Positions 38,345 through 46,559 of a stretch of 64,000 bases of DNA are shown here, one piece after another. The stretch lies in the NCBI RefSeq assembly GCF_022012475.1, contig NZ_JAKLWS010000021.1:1-64000 (forward strand). Reading direction: 5' to 3'. Position numbers and translations under genes: made by a program. The notes under the pieces were generated by a model. That model was not told the origin of the DNA and did no database searches. It saw nothing but the letters and a program-made list of their open reading frames with translations. Position 1 is the first letter of the stretch. The number at the start of each line of letters is the position of its first letter. Source of the DNA: Rhodohalobacter sulfatireducens (lineage in GTDB: Bacteria; Bacteroidota; Rhodothermia; Balneolales; Balneolaceae).

Positions 38345-38404
38345 GTTGATTGTTGTCTCAGTTTAAAATCGATTGAAGATTTAGAACAACTATCAACAAT
38401 CAAC
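38345..38404. repeat. inverted repeat between the two ebo arms
   Basis: GTTGATTGTTG (38345-38355) and CAACAATCAAC (38394-38404) are exact inverted repeats with a 38-base loop, in the divergent promoter region of eboA and eboD. It may be an operator or a member of a hairpin repeat family. Nothing else was recognised in 38244-38507. Confidence 0.5.
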
Positions 38405-38507
38405 CAACTACCAACAAACAATAGTTCTTATTATTTTTTAACAGTTTAAAAATTAAAAATCATCTATATACAGCGTACGTTGAGTTACGGAGTTTAAAGA
38501 ATCTACA

Positions 38508-39701
38508 ATGCAAGAAATTAACCAGAAGTTCTCTGTTCCATTTCAGTATAAGACACTTTTTACAGAGAATATGTTTGATGTTGAAAATGATTGCTTAAAA
38601 ACGGTATTGGAACAGCAATCACACAATCATTCAAAAAAGATATTATGTGTATTTGACAAGGAGATGTCGCTTCATCATCCCGGATTATTTAACCGGATTT
38701 GCAAATATGCAGAGTATCACAACAACCTTTTTGAACCGGTTCGATCTCCAATCATTATCCCGGGTGGTGAGACTGCAAAGAATGATAGAACTTACGTCGA
38801 TAAAATTCTGCAAGCCATTGACGACGGCGGGATTGACCGTCACTCATATGTAATGGCCATCGGCGGTGGCGCTGTGATTGACACGGCGGGCTATGCTGCT
38901 GCAATTGCTCATCGCGGAATTCGTACTATTCGAATACCCACTACAGTCTTGGCTCAAAATGACGCCTCCCTCGGTGTAAAAAACGGTGTAAATGCTTTTG
39001 GAAAGAAGAATTTCCTGGGAACATTTGTCCCTCCGTTTGCCGTCATCAACGACTCTTCTTTTCTGAAAACTCTCGATCAACGGGATTGGATTTCCGGTAT
39101 CTCAGAAGCAATTAAAGTTGCACTCCTGAAGGACAGCTCCTTCTTTGAATTTATTACATCTCATGCAGGGGATCTTCAAAACCGGGATATGCCGGCGATG
39201 AAAAGACTGATCTATCGTTGTGCGGAATTACACCTCGAACATATTGCTACAAGTGGAGATCCGTTTGAGATGGGATCCTCTCGCCCGCTTGATTTCGGGC
39301 ATTGGTCGGCTCATAAATTAGAACAATTAACCAATTTCGAACTGAAACACGGCGAAGCAGTTGCGATTGGAATTGCCCTTGATGTAGTCTATTCAAGCCT
39401 TCAAGGCCTAATTGATGATGAGTCTTGCAGCCAAATTTTGAATGTGATTGAAAATTGCGGGTTCAAATTGTTTGTCCCTGAATTAAAATCAAAATTAGAT
39501 CAACCCAATAACACCGACTCTCTGATCCACGGGCTCACTGAATTTCGTGAGCATTTAGGCGGACAACTTACCATCATGTTACTCGAAGGAATCGGGAAAG
39601 GAATTGAAGTTCACGAAGTTGATTTTGATGTTTATCGAGAAGCGATTGATAAACTTGCTGTATTTGAATCTGCTAACAACGAATTATTAAATGCGACTTA
39701 A
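38508..39701 (+). CDS. eboD: EboD, 3-dehydroquinate synthase-like sugar phosphate cyclase
   Basis: This 397-aa protein has the fold of dehydroquinate synthase. It has a nucleotide-binding GGGAVIDTAGYAAAIAHRG (about 120-138), PTTVLAQNDASLGVKNGVN, and metal ligands in EAIKVALL, FGHWSAHKLE and LKHGEAVAIGI. The sequence is that of the EboD group rather than housekeeping AroB. A cyclised sugar product is likely but not established. It is the first gene of the plus-strand ebo arm. Confidence 0.92.
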   Translation: MQEINQKFSVPFQYKTLFTENMFDVENDCLKTVLEQQSHNHSKKILCVFDKEMSLHHPGLFNRICKYAEYHNNLFEPVRSPIIIPGGETAKNDRTYVDKILQAIDDGGIDRHSYVMAIGGGAVIDTAGYAAAIAHRGIRTIRIPTTVLAQNDASLGVKNGVNAFGKKNFLGTFVPPFAVINDSSFLKTLDQRDWISGISEAIKVALLKDSSFFEFITSHAGDLQNRDMPAMKRLIYRCAELHLEHIATSGDPFEMGSSRPLDFGHWSAHKLEQLTNFELKHGEAVAIGIALDVVYSSLQGLIDDESCSQILNVIENCGFKLFVPELKSKLDQPNNTDSLIHGLTEFREHLGGQLTIMLLEGIGKGIEVHEVDFDVYREAIDKLAVFESANNELLNAT

Positions 39702-39765
39702 AAACCACTCCTCTTTAAAGACTGTGTAAAAATACCCAATCAAACATATTTTCAATATCTTTTTT

Positions 39766-39892
39766 ACCACGAGGTCACGATGATACACCTGTGTGCAGAA
39801 GCACTTCGGTGCGCAGGCACAAAGGAGCACAAAGATCAATAAAATCAGACGAACAACCTTCGTGAATTCTTCGTGTTTTCGTGTCTTTTTGG
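39766..39892. repeat. dispersed ACCACGA/TTCGTGT-type intergenic repeat
   Basis: The segment begins ACCACGAGGTCACGA, includes GCACAAAGGAGCACAAAG, and ends with TTCGTGTTTTCGTGT. It is an approximate dyad of the kind scattered between genes in many bacterial genomes. A small hairpin with a TTCG loop (GCACTTCGGTGC, 39801-39812) is embedded in its left arm. No coding potential is seen. Confidence 0.6.
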
Positions 39893-39970
39893 CCCCGTAA
39901 GTCGGGTTTAAAATTTAATCGCAAAACAGATCCATACTTCAGCGCACTGTATTAATCATATAAAACTATA

Positions 39971-41188
39971 ATGATACTACCTGGACATCCGGAAAAACAT
40001 CTTAGCTATTGTACCAATATTCATCCCGGAGAAGACTGGAGAACTGTTTTCAGTCAGCTCAAGTCTCATCTTCCGAATTTAAAACAACGACTGTCCCCTG
40101 ATAAACCCTTTGGCATCGGGCTACGTTTATCTGCCCGGGCTGCTGAAGAACTGCTTAAGGATGATCATATCAAAGAGTTTAAAAATTGGCTTGATGATGA
40201 AGCTCTTTACGTCTTCACCATGAACGGGTTTCCATACGGAAGTTTCCATGGTGAAAAAGTAAAAGATGATGTTTATAAGCCGGATTGGAGTACAAAAGAG
40301 CGTGTCGAATATTCATCGAACCTTATTGAGATTCTGGCCAATCTATTACCGGATGAAGCGGAAGGAAGTATCTCCACTTCTCCTATCTCCTATAAATATT
40401 GGGGACAATCGGCTGAGAAGTTTACAAAAATCAAGAACATTGGTTCGATACACCTTGCACAATTGGCCTGGCAAATGGCAGAGGTTTTTGATGAAAACGG
40501 TAAAGAGATTCATATCGATATCGAACCGGAACCCGATTGCCTGATTGAAAACAGTGAAGAGTTGATTCGGTTTTATAATCATTATTTACTTCCCAAAGGT
40601 TCTGAATTCCTGATGAATGAACATCAGATTACAGCAAAAAGAGCCGAAGAGATTCTTCGGAGACATATTGGCGTTTGTTATGATACATGCCACTTTGCGT
40701 TGGAGTATGAGAATCCGGCTGAAGCGATTCAGTCTTTTGTTGATGAAGGAATTCGAATTGGGAAAACACAAATAAGTGCAGCTTTAAAGGTTAAATTGGA
40801 CGATGAGCGTGCAAGCAGGCCTGATATTGCTGATCATCTGCAGCAATTTGATGAACCGACATATCTTCATCAAGTAATTGTAAAAACTAAAGGAGGAGGT
40901 TTGGTTCAGTTTCGGGATCTGCCGGAAGCTTTACCATCTATAGAAAATCAGCACGCAGATGAATGGAGAATCCATTTTCACGTTCCCGTTTTCTTGAAAA
41001 AGTATGAAGAACTCTACTCCACTCAGGATGAGATGATGGAAAGCCTTCAAATCATTTTGGATGGTGATCATTGTAAACACTTTGAAATTGAAACTTACAC
41101 TTGGGATGTTCTGCCGGATGAGTTGAAAACAAATGTCACAGATTCCATTGAGCGAGAGTTAAGATGGATATTGGATGCGATTCAGTGA
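39971..41188 (+). CDS. eboE: EboE, TIM-barrel metabolite traffic protein
   Basis: This 405-aa xylose-isomerase-like protein has the EboE hallmark start (PEKHLSYCTNIHPGEDW). Possible metal ligands sit in HIDIEPEPDCLIEN, GVCYDTCHFALEYE and FHVPVFLKKYE. Close relatives are annotated as metabolite traffic protein EboE. It lies between eboD and eboF on the same strand, although each gap is 270-340 bases and filled with repeats. Confidence 0.92.
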   Translation: MILPGHPEKHLSYCTNIHPGEDWRTVFSQLKSHLPNLKQRLSPDKPFGIGLRLSARAAEELLKDDHIKEFKNWLDDEALYVFTMNGFPYGSFHGEKVKDDVYKPDWSTKERVEYSSNLIEILANLLPDEAEGSISTSPISYKYWGQSAEKFTKIKNIGSIHLAQLAWQMAEVFDENGKEIHIDIEPEPDCLIENSEELIRFYNHYLLPKGSEFLMNEHQITAKRAEEILRRHIGVCYDTCHFALEYENPAEAIQSFVDEGIRIGKTQISAALKVKLDDERASRPDIADHLQQFDEPTYLHQVIVKTKGGGLVQFRDLPEALPSIENQHADEWRIHFHVPVFLKKYEELYSTQDEMMESLQIILDGDHCKHFEIETYTWDVLPDELKTNVTDSIERELRWILDAIQ

Positions 41189-41191
41189 GAT

Positions 41192-41471
41192 CTCCCCTGG
41201 AGGGGAGTGCCTGAGTATAACGAAGGCGAGGGGTGTAAATTGAACGCTGTTTTGGGCAAAACACCCCTCTGTATTTCTCAAGAACATTTGAGAAATTCTT
41301 TCTCCCCTGAAAGGGAGAATTTTCTCGATCCGAAGGTCTCCTTCGGATCGCACCGCTTGAAGCTCTGCTTCAGATAAGACATCTACAGGATTAGATTGCT
41401 GTTAAGCTGTAAGATAAGTGAATAGATGCAGAGCTTCTTTCCTAACGTTCCAAAGCAGGAGCTTTGGAACG
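41192..41471. repeat. dense array of small hairpins between eboE and eboF
   Basis: At least six inverted repeats are packed here: CTCCCCT/AGGGGAG (41192-41207), GAGGGGTGT/ACACCCCTC (41228-41269), TTTCTCAA/TTGAGAAA (41274-41295), CGATCCGAAGG/CCTTCGGATCG (41326-41350), a short GAAGC/GCTTC, and CGTTCCAAAGC/GCTTTGGAACG (41446-41471). There is no open reading frame. The pattern resembles dispersed intergenic hairpin families of Bacteroidota-type genomes. The first one could also terminate eboE. Confidence 0.75.
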
Positions 41472-41526
41472 AGAAACAAGCAAGACGCTTACGCATCTTT
41501 TAATCAAAATTTATTTAAATATAACC

Positions 41527-42900
41527 GTGAAAAATACAGCCGTTTTAAATGTTGTTGGATTAACTCCAGATCTGATTGGTGAGCATACTCCCTTTTTATC
41601 TGAATGGATGAGGAAAGGAAATATGGCCTCCGTAAATTCTATGCTACCGGCCGTAACATGCTCTGTACAAGCAACTTACCTGACCGGAGAGATGCCGAAA
41701 GATCACGGAATCGTTGGCAACGGATGGTATTTCCGCGAGATGGATGAGATTAAGTTCTGGCGACAGTCAAACAAGCTGATTCAGTCGAAGAAAATCTGGG
41801 AGAAAGCGAAAGAAGAGAATCCCGACTTTACCTGTGCCAACCTGTTTTGGTGGTACAATATGAATTCTTCCGTGGACTATCTCGTCACACCGCGACCGAT
41901 CTACCGGGCCGATGGTGTTAAAATTCCGGACATCCTAACCTATCCGGCTGATCTTCGCGATAAACTTAAAAGTGAACTCGGTCAGTTTCCCTTGTTCAAT
42001 TTCTGGGGACCCAATACCACAATTTATTCCAGTCAGTGGATTGCTGATTCTGCCAAATGGGTCCAAAAAGAGTTAGCCCCTACCCTTTCACTCGTCTACC
42101 TCCCGCACCTCGATTACAACTTGCAGCGAATCGGTCCGGATGATCCAAATATCAAAATAGACCTTACAGAGATCGATAACCTCTGTAAAGATTTGATAGA
42201 ATTCTACGAAAACAATGGCACGCAAGTGATTGTTCTGTCTGAGTATGGAATAAGTTCAGTAAATCAACCAGTTTCGATCAACCGAACATTGAGAGAACAT
42301 GGATTTATCACAGTTCGAGAGGAGAAAGGCGGTGAGATACTGATACCCGGAAGCAGTAAAGCATTTGCCGTAGCTGATCACCAGGTAGCTCATATTTACA
42401 TCAAGGATGATAAGGACATAGAGTCAATCAAAAAGCTCATCGAAGAGATTCCCGGCGTAGAAACCGTTCTGGGTGAAACCGGTAAGAAAGAATATCAATT
42501 GGATCATCACCGTGCAGGTGAACTTGTAGCGATCGCTGATCAAAACTCGTGGTTCACCTACTATTACTGGCTGGATGATGAGAAAGCTCCCGATTTTGCT
42601 CCCACTGTAGATATTCACACAAAACCCGGCTACGATCCGGCCGAACTCCTGGTCGATCCAAAAATCTCCTTTCCAAAACTGAAAGCCGGAATGCGTCTCC
42701 TTCAGAAAAAACTCGGTTTCCGATACACGATGGATCTCATTCCGCTCGATGGTTCAGGCGTAAAAGGCTCGCACGGCAGAGTGGAATCAGATCGAGGAAA
42801 AAACCCAATGATCGCCTCTCAAAACAAAGAGTTATTATCAAATGATACACTGCAACCTACGGACGTTTTTGAGGTGATTTACTCGCATATTTTCAATTAA
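41527..42900 (+). CDS. eboF: EboF, alkaline phosphatase-superfamily (nucleotide pyrophosphatase-like) protein
   Basis: This 457-aa protein belongs to the nucleotide pyrophosphatase/phosphodiesterase superfamily. The nucleophile region LPAVTCSVQATYLTGEMPKDHGIVGNGW is conserved, and later HxxE/D-type metal motifs appear in YLPHLDYNLQRIGPDD, SEYGISS and GVKGSHGR. The GTG at 41527 is preferred because the longer TTG start at 41464 would lie inside a repeat hairpin. It closes the ebo cluster. Confidence 0.9.
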   Translation: MKNTAVLNVVGLTPDLIGEHTPFLSEWMRKGNMASVNSMLPAVTCSVQATYLTGEMPKDHGIVGNGWYFREMDEIKFWRQSNKLIQSKKIWEKAKEENPDFTCANLFWWYNMNSSVDYLVTPRPIYRADGVKIPDILTYPADLRDKLKSELGQFPLFNFWGPNTTIYSSQWIADSAKWVQKELAPTLSLVYLPHLDYNLQRIGPDDPNIKIDLTEIDNLCKDLIEFYENNGTQVIVLSEYGISSVNQPVSINRTLREHGFITVREEKGGEILIPGSSKAFAVADHQVAHIYIKDDKDIESIKKLIEEIPGVETVLGETGKKEYQLDHHRAGELVAIADQNSWFTYYYWLDDEKAPDFAPTVDIHTKPGYDPAELLVDPKISFPKLKAGMRLLQKKLGFRYTMDLIPLDGSGVKGSHGRVESDRGKNPMIASQNKELLSNDTLQPTDVFEVIYSHIFN

Positions 42901-43150
42901 ATCGGTTTGCCTGAGCCGATCCAACACATTGAGATCACGGCTCAGGCGAGCCGTGCTACTTTATTAATCTCAGCGTAACTCTGCGCACCCCGCGGTTAAT
43001 ATAAAACCGGAGGGTACCCAGAGTTACGCTGAGAAAGTTCAAGCAAGACTGATCAATTTAATTCTCTATACTCATATTCACGTAAATCGGTTCGCCTGAA
43101 CCGATACCACGTACTAATGATCTAACGGCTCAGGCGAGCCTTGCTACTTT
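42901..43150. repeat. two repeat copies flanking a 16-bp palindromic element
   Basis: Copy A (42901-42962) and copy B (43086-43150) share a GCCTGAGCCG-type arm, the arm CGGCTCAGGC, and a GCTACTTT end. Between them TCTCAGCGTAACTCTG (42968-42983) and CAGAGTTACGCTGAGA (43019-43034) form an exact 16-bp inverted repeat. The block lies between the convergent eboF and helicase genes and has no coding potential. Confidence 0.75.
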
Positions 43151-43151
43151 C

Positions 43152-45149
43152 CTACTCCTCCAACTGCTTCTGCTCTTCCTCACTCTCCTCCACTAACAAC
43201 CACGGCTCTAAATAATCCTTTTCAATATCTTCAATGAATCTCGAGGGATTGGTAAAATAATCCCCATAACGGCTCTGAAAGAGTGCAGGATACGTGATAA
43301 AAAGCTGCTCTTTGGCTCGGGTAACTGCCACATACAATAGCCGAACCTCCTCATCTATCTGCTCTTCATCATCGATGGCATAGCCGGATGGCAAGATTCC
43401 GTCCAGGCATTGAATCAGAAATACGGTGTGCCACTCCAACCCTTTTGCAGAGTGAATGGTGCTGAGAATCAGCGGTGGCTCGTCTTTTTCTGTGGTTTCT
43501 GTATCGATGGCAGTGGCTTCGATCGGATCGAGTGCAACTTCTTCGATCATTTTTTCGAGGGATCGATAGGTGCCGGAGATATCGACGAATGTTTCTAAAT
43601 CTTTCATCCGTTTGGGATGATCATCAAACCGTTTTTTGCAGAATTTGGCGTAATAATCCACAACGGTTTGGAGTTGCTCAGGGACGGATCCATCCAGTTT
43701 TTTGAGTTCTGAGAAAAGATTTCCCAACGCTTTTAGTTGGGTGAGATATCGGTCGCTAGTATTGGGCGCCTGGTCCGGCCGATATGGATTCCCTCCGGTT
43801 TGAGCCCAAGAAAACAGTTCTTCTGCAGTCTTCGGACCAATGCCGTCAATCAGCATCAACACCCGGTTCCAGGAGATGGTGTCTTTCGGGTTGACCAGCA
43901 CTCTCAGATGAGCCAGCACATCTTTCACGTGAGCCGCCTCGGTAAATTTTTGACCGCCATATTTGATGTATGGAATATTTTTTTTGTTGAGCATCACCTC
44001 CAGGTCAAACGAATCGCGGCCGTTTCTAAACAGGCAGGCGATCTCATTCAACTCATGCCCCTGTTCCCGCAAATTCAGAATCATCTGTGTGAGAAACCGG
44101 CTCTGATCATTCATGTTGGCTGCTTTTACCAATCCGGGCATGTCTCCCTTTTCTTTGACCGTGTACAACTCCTTCTCAAACTTCTCTCCGGCTTGTTTGA
44201 GCACACGATTCGCCACATCCAAAATTCGCTGCGTGGATCGGTAATTCTCTTCCAGTTTGATAATTTTCGTGTCCTCAAACAACTCCGGGTAACGCATCAT
44301 ATTTTTGTGGTCGGCACCTCGAAAGGAGTAGATACTTTGGGCGTCATCCCCGACAGCCATCACGTTGTTGTGAATACTGCTGAAAAGTTGTGTGAGTTCG
44401 GCCTGGAGTGCATTGGTATCCTGGTATTCGTCTACCAAAACATGTTTGTGTTGGGCGGCTACTTTCTTCCGAACCTCCTGCTGATCGCGAAGCAGATCAC
44501 GTGTTTTGACCAGCAAGTCGTCGAAATCCATCACGAAGTTTTGCTCTTTGTAGGCCGCATATTTATCAGCCAACAGTTCGATGGTTTCGGTGTAATTCAC
44601 AAACTGCGGGTACTGCTGTTCTATAACATCACGGACGGTCATCTGCTTATTGACCGATGTACTAAAAATGTTATAGAGAGTAGATTTCTTGGGAAACCGT
44701 TTTTTCTGAGTGGGAATATCCACCTGGCTGCGGACCAGGTTCACGGTGTCCATCGCATCGCCGGCATCGATAATGGTAAACTGTTCGGGATAGCCGATCT
44801 TCTCCGCATACCGATGAAGAATCTTGCTGCAATAGTGATGAAACGTCCCTCCTTCCACGCGCTGACACCGTTCATCCAATATTTGGCTGGCACGGCGAAG
44901 CATCTCGCTGGCAGCGCGTCGCGTAAAGGTGAGAAGCAAAATCTGCGTCGGGTCCACCCCACTTTCCACAAGACGAGCCACCCGATAGACCAGCGTTCGG
45001 GTCTTCCCGGTTCCCGCCCCGGCCACGATAAGCGCAGACCCTTCATCAAACATAACCGCTTCCAATTGCGCCTCGTTGAGAAGGTCCTCATACTGAATGG
45101 AATACTCCGCCGGAGTGATATCTTCTTGTGAGAGGACAAATTTCTTCAT
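43152..45149 (-). CDS. UvrD/PcrA/Rep-family ATP-dependent helicase
   Basis: This 665-aa superfamily 1A helicase has the Walker A motif VAGAGTGKTRTL (about 44-55), motif II VDEYQDTNALQ, motif III GDDAQSIYSFRGA, motif IV LEENYRSTQRIL, motif V STIHSAKGLEW and motif VI EVRLLYVAVTRAKEQL. It should unwind DNA 3'-5' in repair or replication restart. It is a little shorter than typical UvrD. Nothing beside it suggests a defence role, but the cassette-like genes start 245 bases upstream of it on the other strand. Confidence 0.93.
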   Translation of the reverse strand: MKKFVLSQEDITPAEYSIQYEDLLNEAQLEAVMFDEGSALIVAGAGTGKTRTLVYRVARLVESGVDPTQILLLTFTRRAASEMLRRASQILDERCQRVEGGTFHHYCSKILHRYAEKIGYPEQFTIIDAGDAMDTVNLVRSQVDIPTQKKRFPKKSTLYNIFSTSVNKQMTVRDVIEQQYPQFVNYTETIELLADKYAAYKEQNFVMDFDDLLVKTRDLLRDQQEVRKKVAAQHKHVLVDEYQDTNALQAELTQLFSSIHNNVMAVGDDAQSIYSFRGADHKNMMRYPELFEDTKIIKLEENYRSTQRILDVANRVLKQAGEKFEKELYTVKEKGDMPGLVKAANMNDQSRFLTQMILNLREQGHELNEIACLFRNGRDSFDLEVMLNKKNIPYIKYGGQKFTEAAHVKDVLAHLRVLVNPKDTISWNRVLMLIDGIGPKTAEELFSWAQTGGNPYRPDQAPNTSDRYLTQLKALGNLFSELKKLDGSVPEQLQTVVDYYAKFCKKRFDDHPKRMKDLETFVDISGTYRSLEKMIEEVALDPIEATAIDTETTEKDEPPLILSTIHSAKGLEWHTVFLIQCLDGILPSGYAIDDEEQIDEEVRLLYVAVTRAKEQLFITYPALFQSRYGDYFTNPSRFIEDIEKDYLEPWLLVEESEEEQKQLEE

Positions 45150-45394
45150 GCCTTAAACTACAGAATAATCTGTATATGTAAAAAACATGTTATCGCTATT
45201 TTTTTCTATTGATAATGTAAAGTTCAATAATTATTTATCTGAATCACATATCTGAACATTTTGCACTAATACCCTTGAATTCTGGACGTAAAGCTAATCT
45301 TTGAGTTGTTTATCGAAAAAAAGTAAGTTCGTCAAGAGTATGTCATAGAGCTAAAATCGAACTATGATTTTTTGTCAAACTGAGCAGTTATTTA

Positions 45395-46177
45395 ATGAAT
45401 AAGATTTTTTTAAAAATAAAAGAAAATTGGAGTGATCCTGTATGGAGCATAGTAATAGCTACTATTATAATTTCAGTAGGTGGTTCTATTCTAGCAATGC
45501 TTTATTCATTTGCTCTCTCTTTATACTATTCTATATCATTTAGCGAAGCATTTGGTGTAATTACTACATTTCTAAATGAAACAGTTGAGATTAAAATATG
45601 GCTATTTCTAGTTTTATTAGTTACATATTTCATATTGGTTTTTACCCCATTTATAGAATTTGCAAAGAATATAAAATTGAAAGTAAAAAACTATTACAAT
45701 TCATCTAATGCTGAAAAACAAGAACTCCCTTCTGCACCAAGTCATTCAACACCTTTTTTTAACCATAGAATGGCTAGTGCATTCCCAGGAATTCGAGAAC
45801 TAACATGGTTTGAAAATCCAACTGAAGCAACAAAGCGGTTAGAGATATTATTAAGAAAACCGATAAAATTTGACCCAGTAAATTCAAAATTCGAATCAAG
45901 ACCTATTTGGTGGTTTCGGGGAGGTCGTGCACTTTATATTGAAGAATTTAAAAAAATGGGCCGTAGAAAAGTTCTAATGAATCACGATCAGTTAAAAGTT
46001 AAACGAATAGCTGCATATCAAAGTGCTTCATATTATAAGGACTTTGTTTATGTAGAAGTTGTTGGAGAAAAGCAGACAGGCTTGTATTCGTTGGATAAAG
46101 ATGATATCAAAAGACATATTGATACCTATGGTTACAGCAGAGAAGAATACGGAATAATCAAAAATAAAATTGGATAG
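45395..46177 (+). CDS. membrane protein of unknown family, cut short by an amber codon
   Basis: This 260-aa product is the first of two cassette-like genes. Two transmembrane helices (about 18-42 and 68-90) are followed by a soluble domain with RMASAFPGIRELTWFENPTE, PIWWFRGGRALYIEEF and YYKDFVYVEVVGEKQTGLYS. The frame ends at TAG 46175-46177 but continues open for 88 further codons, so this looks like the front part of a 349-residue protein. The family has no known function. The base composition is visibly A+T-rich beside the neighbours. An attC-like site follows. Confidence 0.6.
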   Translation: MNKIFLKIKENWSDPVWSIVIATIIISVGGSILAMLYSFALSLYYSISFSEAFGVITTFLNETVEIKIWLFLVLLVTYFILVFTPFIEFAKNIKLKVKNYYNSSNAEKQELPSAPSHSTPFFNHRMASAFPGIRELTWFENPTEATKRLEILLRKPIKFDPVNSKFESRPIWWFRGGRALYIEEFKKMGRRKVLMNHDQLKVKRIAAYQSASYYKDFVYVEVVGEKQTGLYSLDKDDIKRHIDTYGYSREEYGIIKNKIG

Positions 46178-46444
46178 CAAATTCCTATTCGAAGAGAGGA
46201 TTATGATGATGGTGCTACTGTAATTAATGGCAAAGTCAGAAATGCAATGGATGCAAAATTAAGATCGAGATATCTGACTGACTATAATTTTATTATTGCT
46301 GCTAAAGGCTCACCCTATAATTCAACTAGGTTTGATAAAGAATCTTTAAGCATTTTTAATAGAATTCTAAAAAACGAAATTGAACCAAGCGTACTTTTCG
46401 ATTTTTTAAAAGGATTTGAGAAGCATGAAGGCAAACTACTTTAA
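46178..46444 (+). pseudogene. 3' part of the amber-interrupted cassette gene
   Basis: In the same frame as the preceding gene and directly after its TAG, 88 codons remain open and read like coding sequence (REDYDDGATVINGKVRNAMD, then YNFIIAAKGSPYN and IFNRILKNEIEP). The internal ATG at 46247 could start only 65 residues and has no good ribosome site. The simplest view is one gene broken by a nonsense mutation. Amber readthrough or a sequencing error are alternatives. Confidence 0.65.
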
Positions 46445-46450
46445 TTCGCT

Positions 46451-46539
46451 CTATAACCAGCAATTCCTGCTGACGGGTTACCGTCAATTATTCAATTTCA
46501 GGATTAATCACCCGCAGCAGAATTGCCAAACCGTTAGGC
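46451..46539 (+). other. attC-like recombination site of an integron cassette
   Basis: The site ends in a GTTAGGC core (46533-46539, consensus GTTRRRY) and begins with CTATAAC (46451-46457), which pairs with the core through TAAC. Between them, GCAATTC-C-TGCTG-A-CGGGT (46460-46478) pairs with ACCCG-CAGCA-GAATTGC (46510-46526). It leaves two unpaired bases on one arm only, the extrahelical bases typical of attC. The next gene begins 21 bases after the core, as in cassettes. No integrase gene is visible. Confidence 0.72.
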
Positions 46540-46559
46540 TTCACAATTAAGAATACATC

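Noticed and set aside
41464-41526. Longer eboF reading frame starting at TTG 41464
   Set aside because: The added residues would be encoded by a repeat hairpin, and similarity to EboF begins after GTG 41527.
42901-43150. CRISPR array
   Set aside because: Only two imperfect copies exist, with a palindrome rather than regular spacers between them, and no cas gene is present.
43737-45131. 464-codon open frame antisense to the helicase
   Set aside because: It lies wholly opposite a well-supported UvrD-like gene and its translation has no recognisable features.
43152-45149. Helicase as part of a defence system with the cassette genes
   Set aside because: It is on the opposite strand, separated by 245 bases and the cassette boundary, and looks like a housekeeping UvrD-type helicase.
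46247-46444. Separate 65-aa gene
   Set aside because: It is in the same frame as the upstream gene, open back to the amber codon and without a convincing ribosome site, so it is treated as the 3' part of a broken gene.
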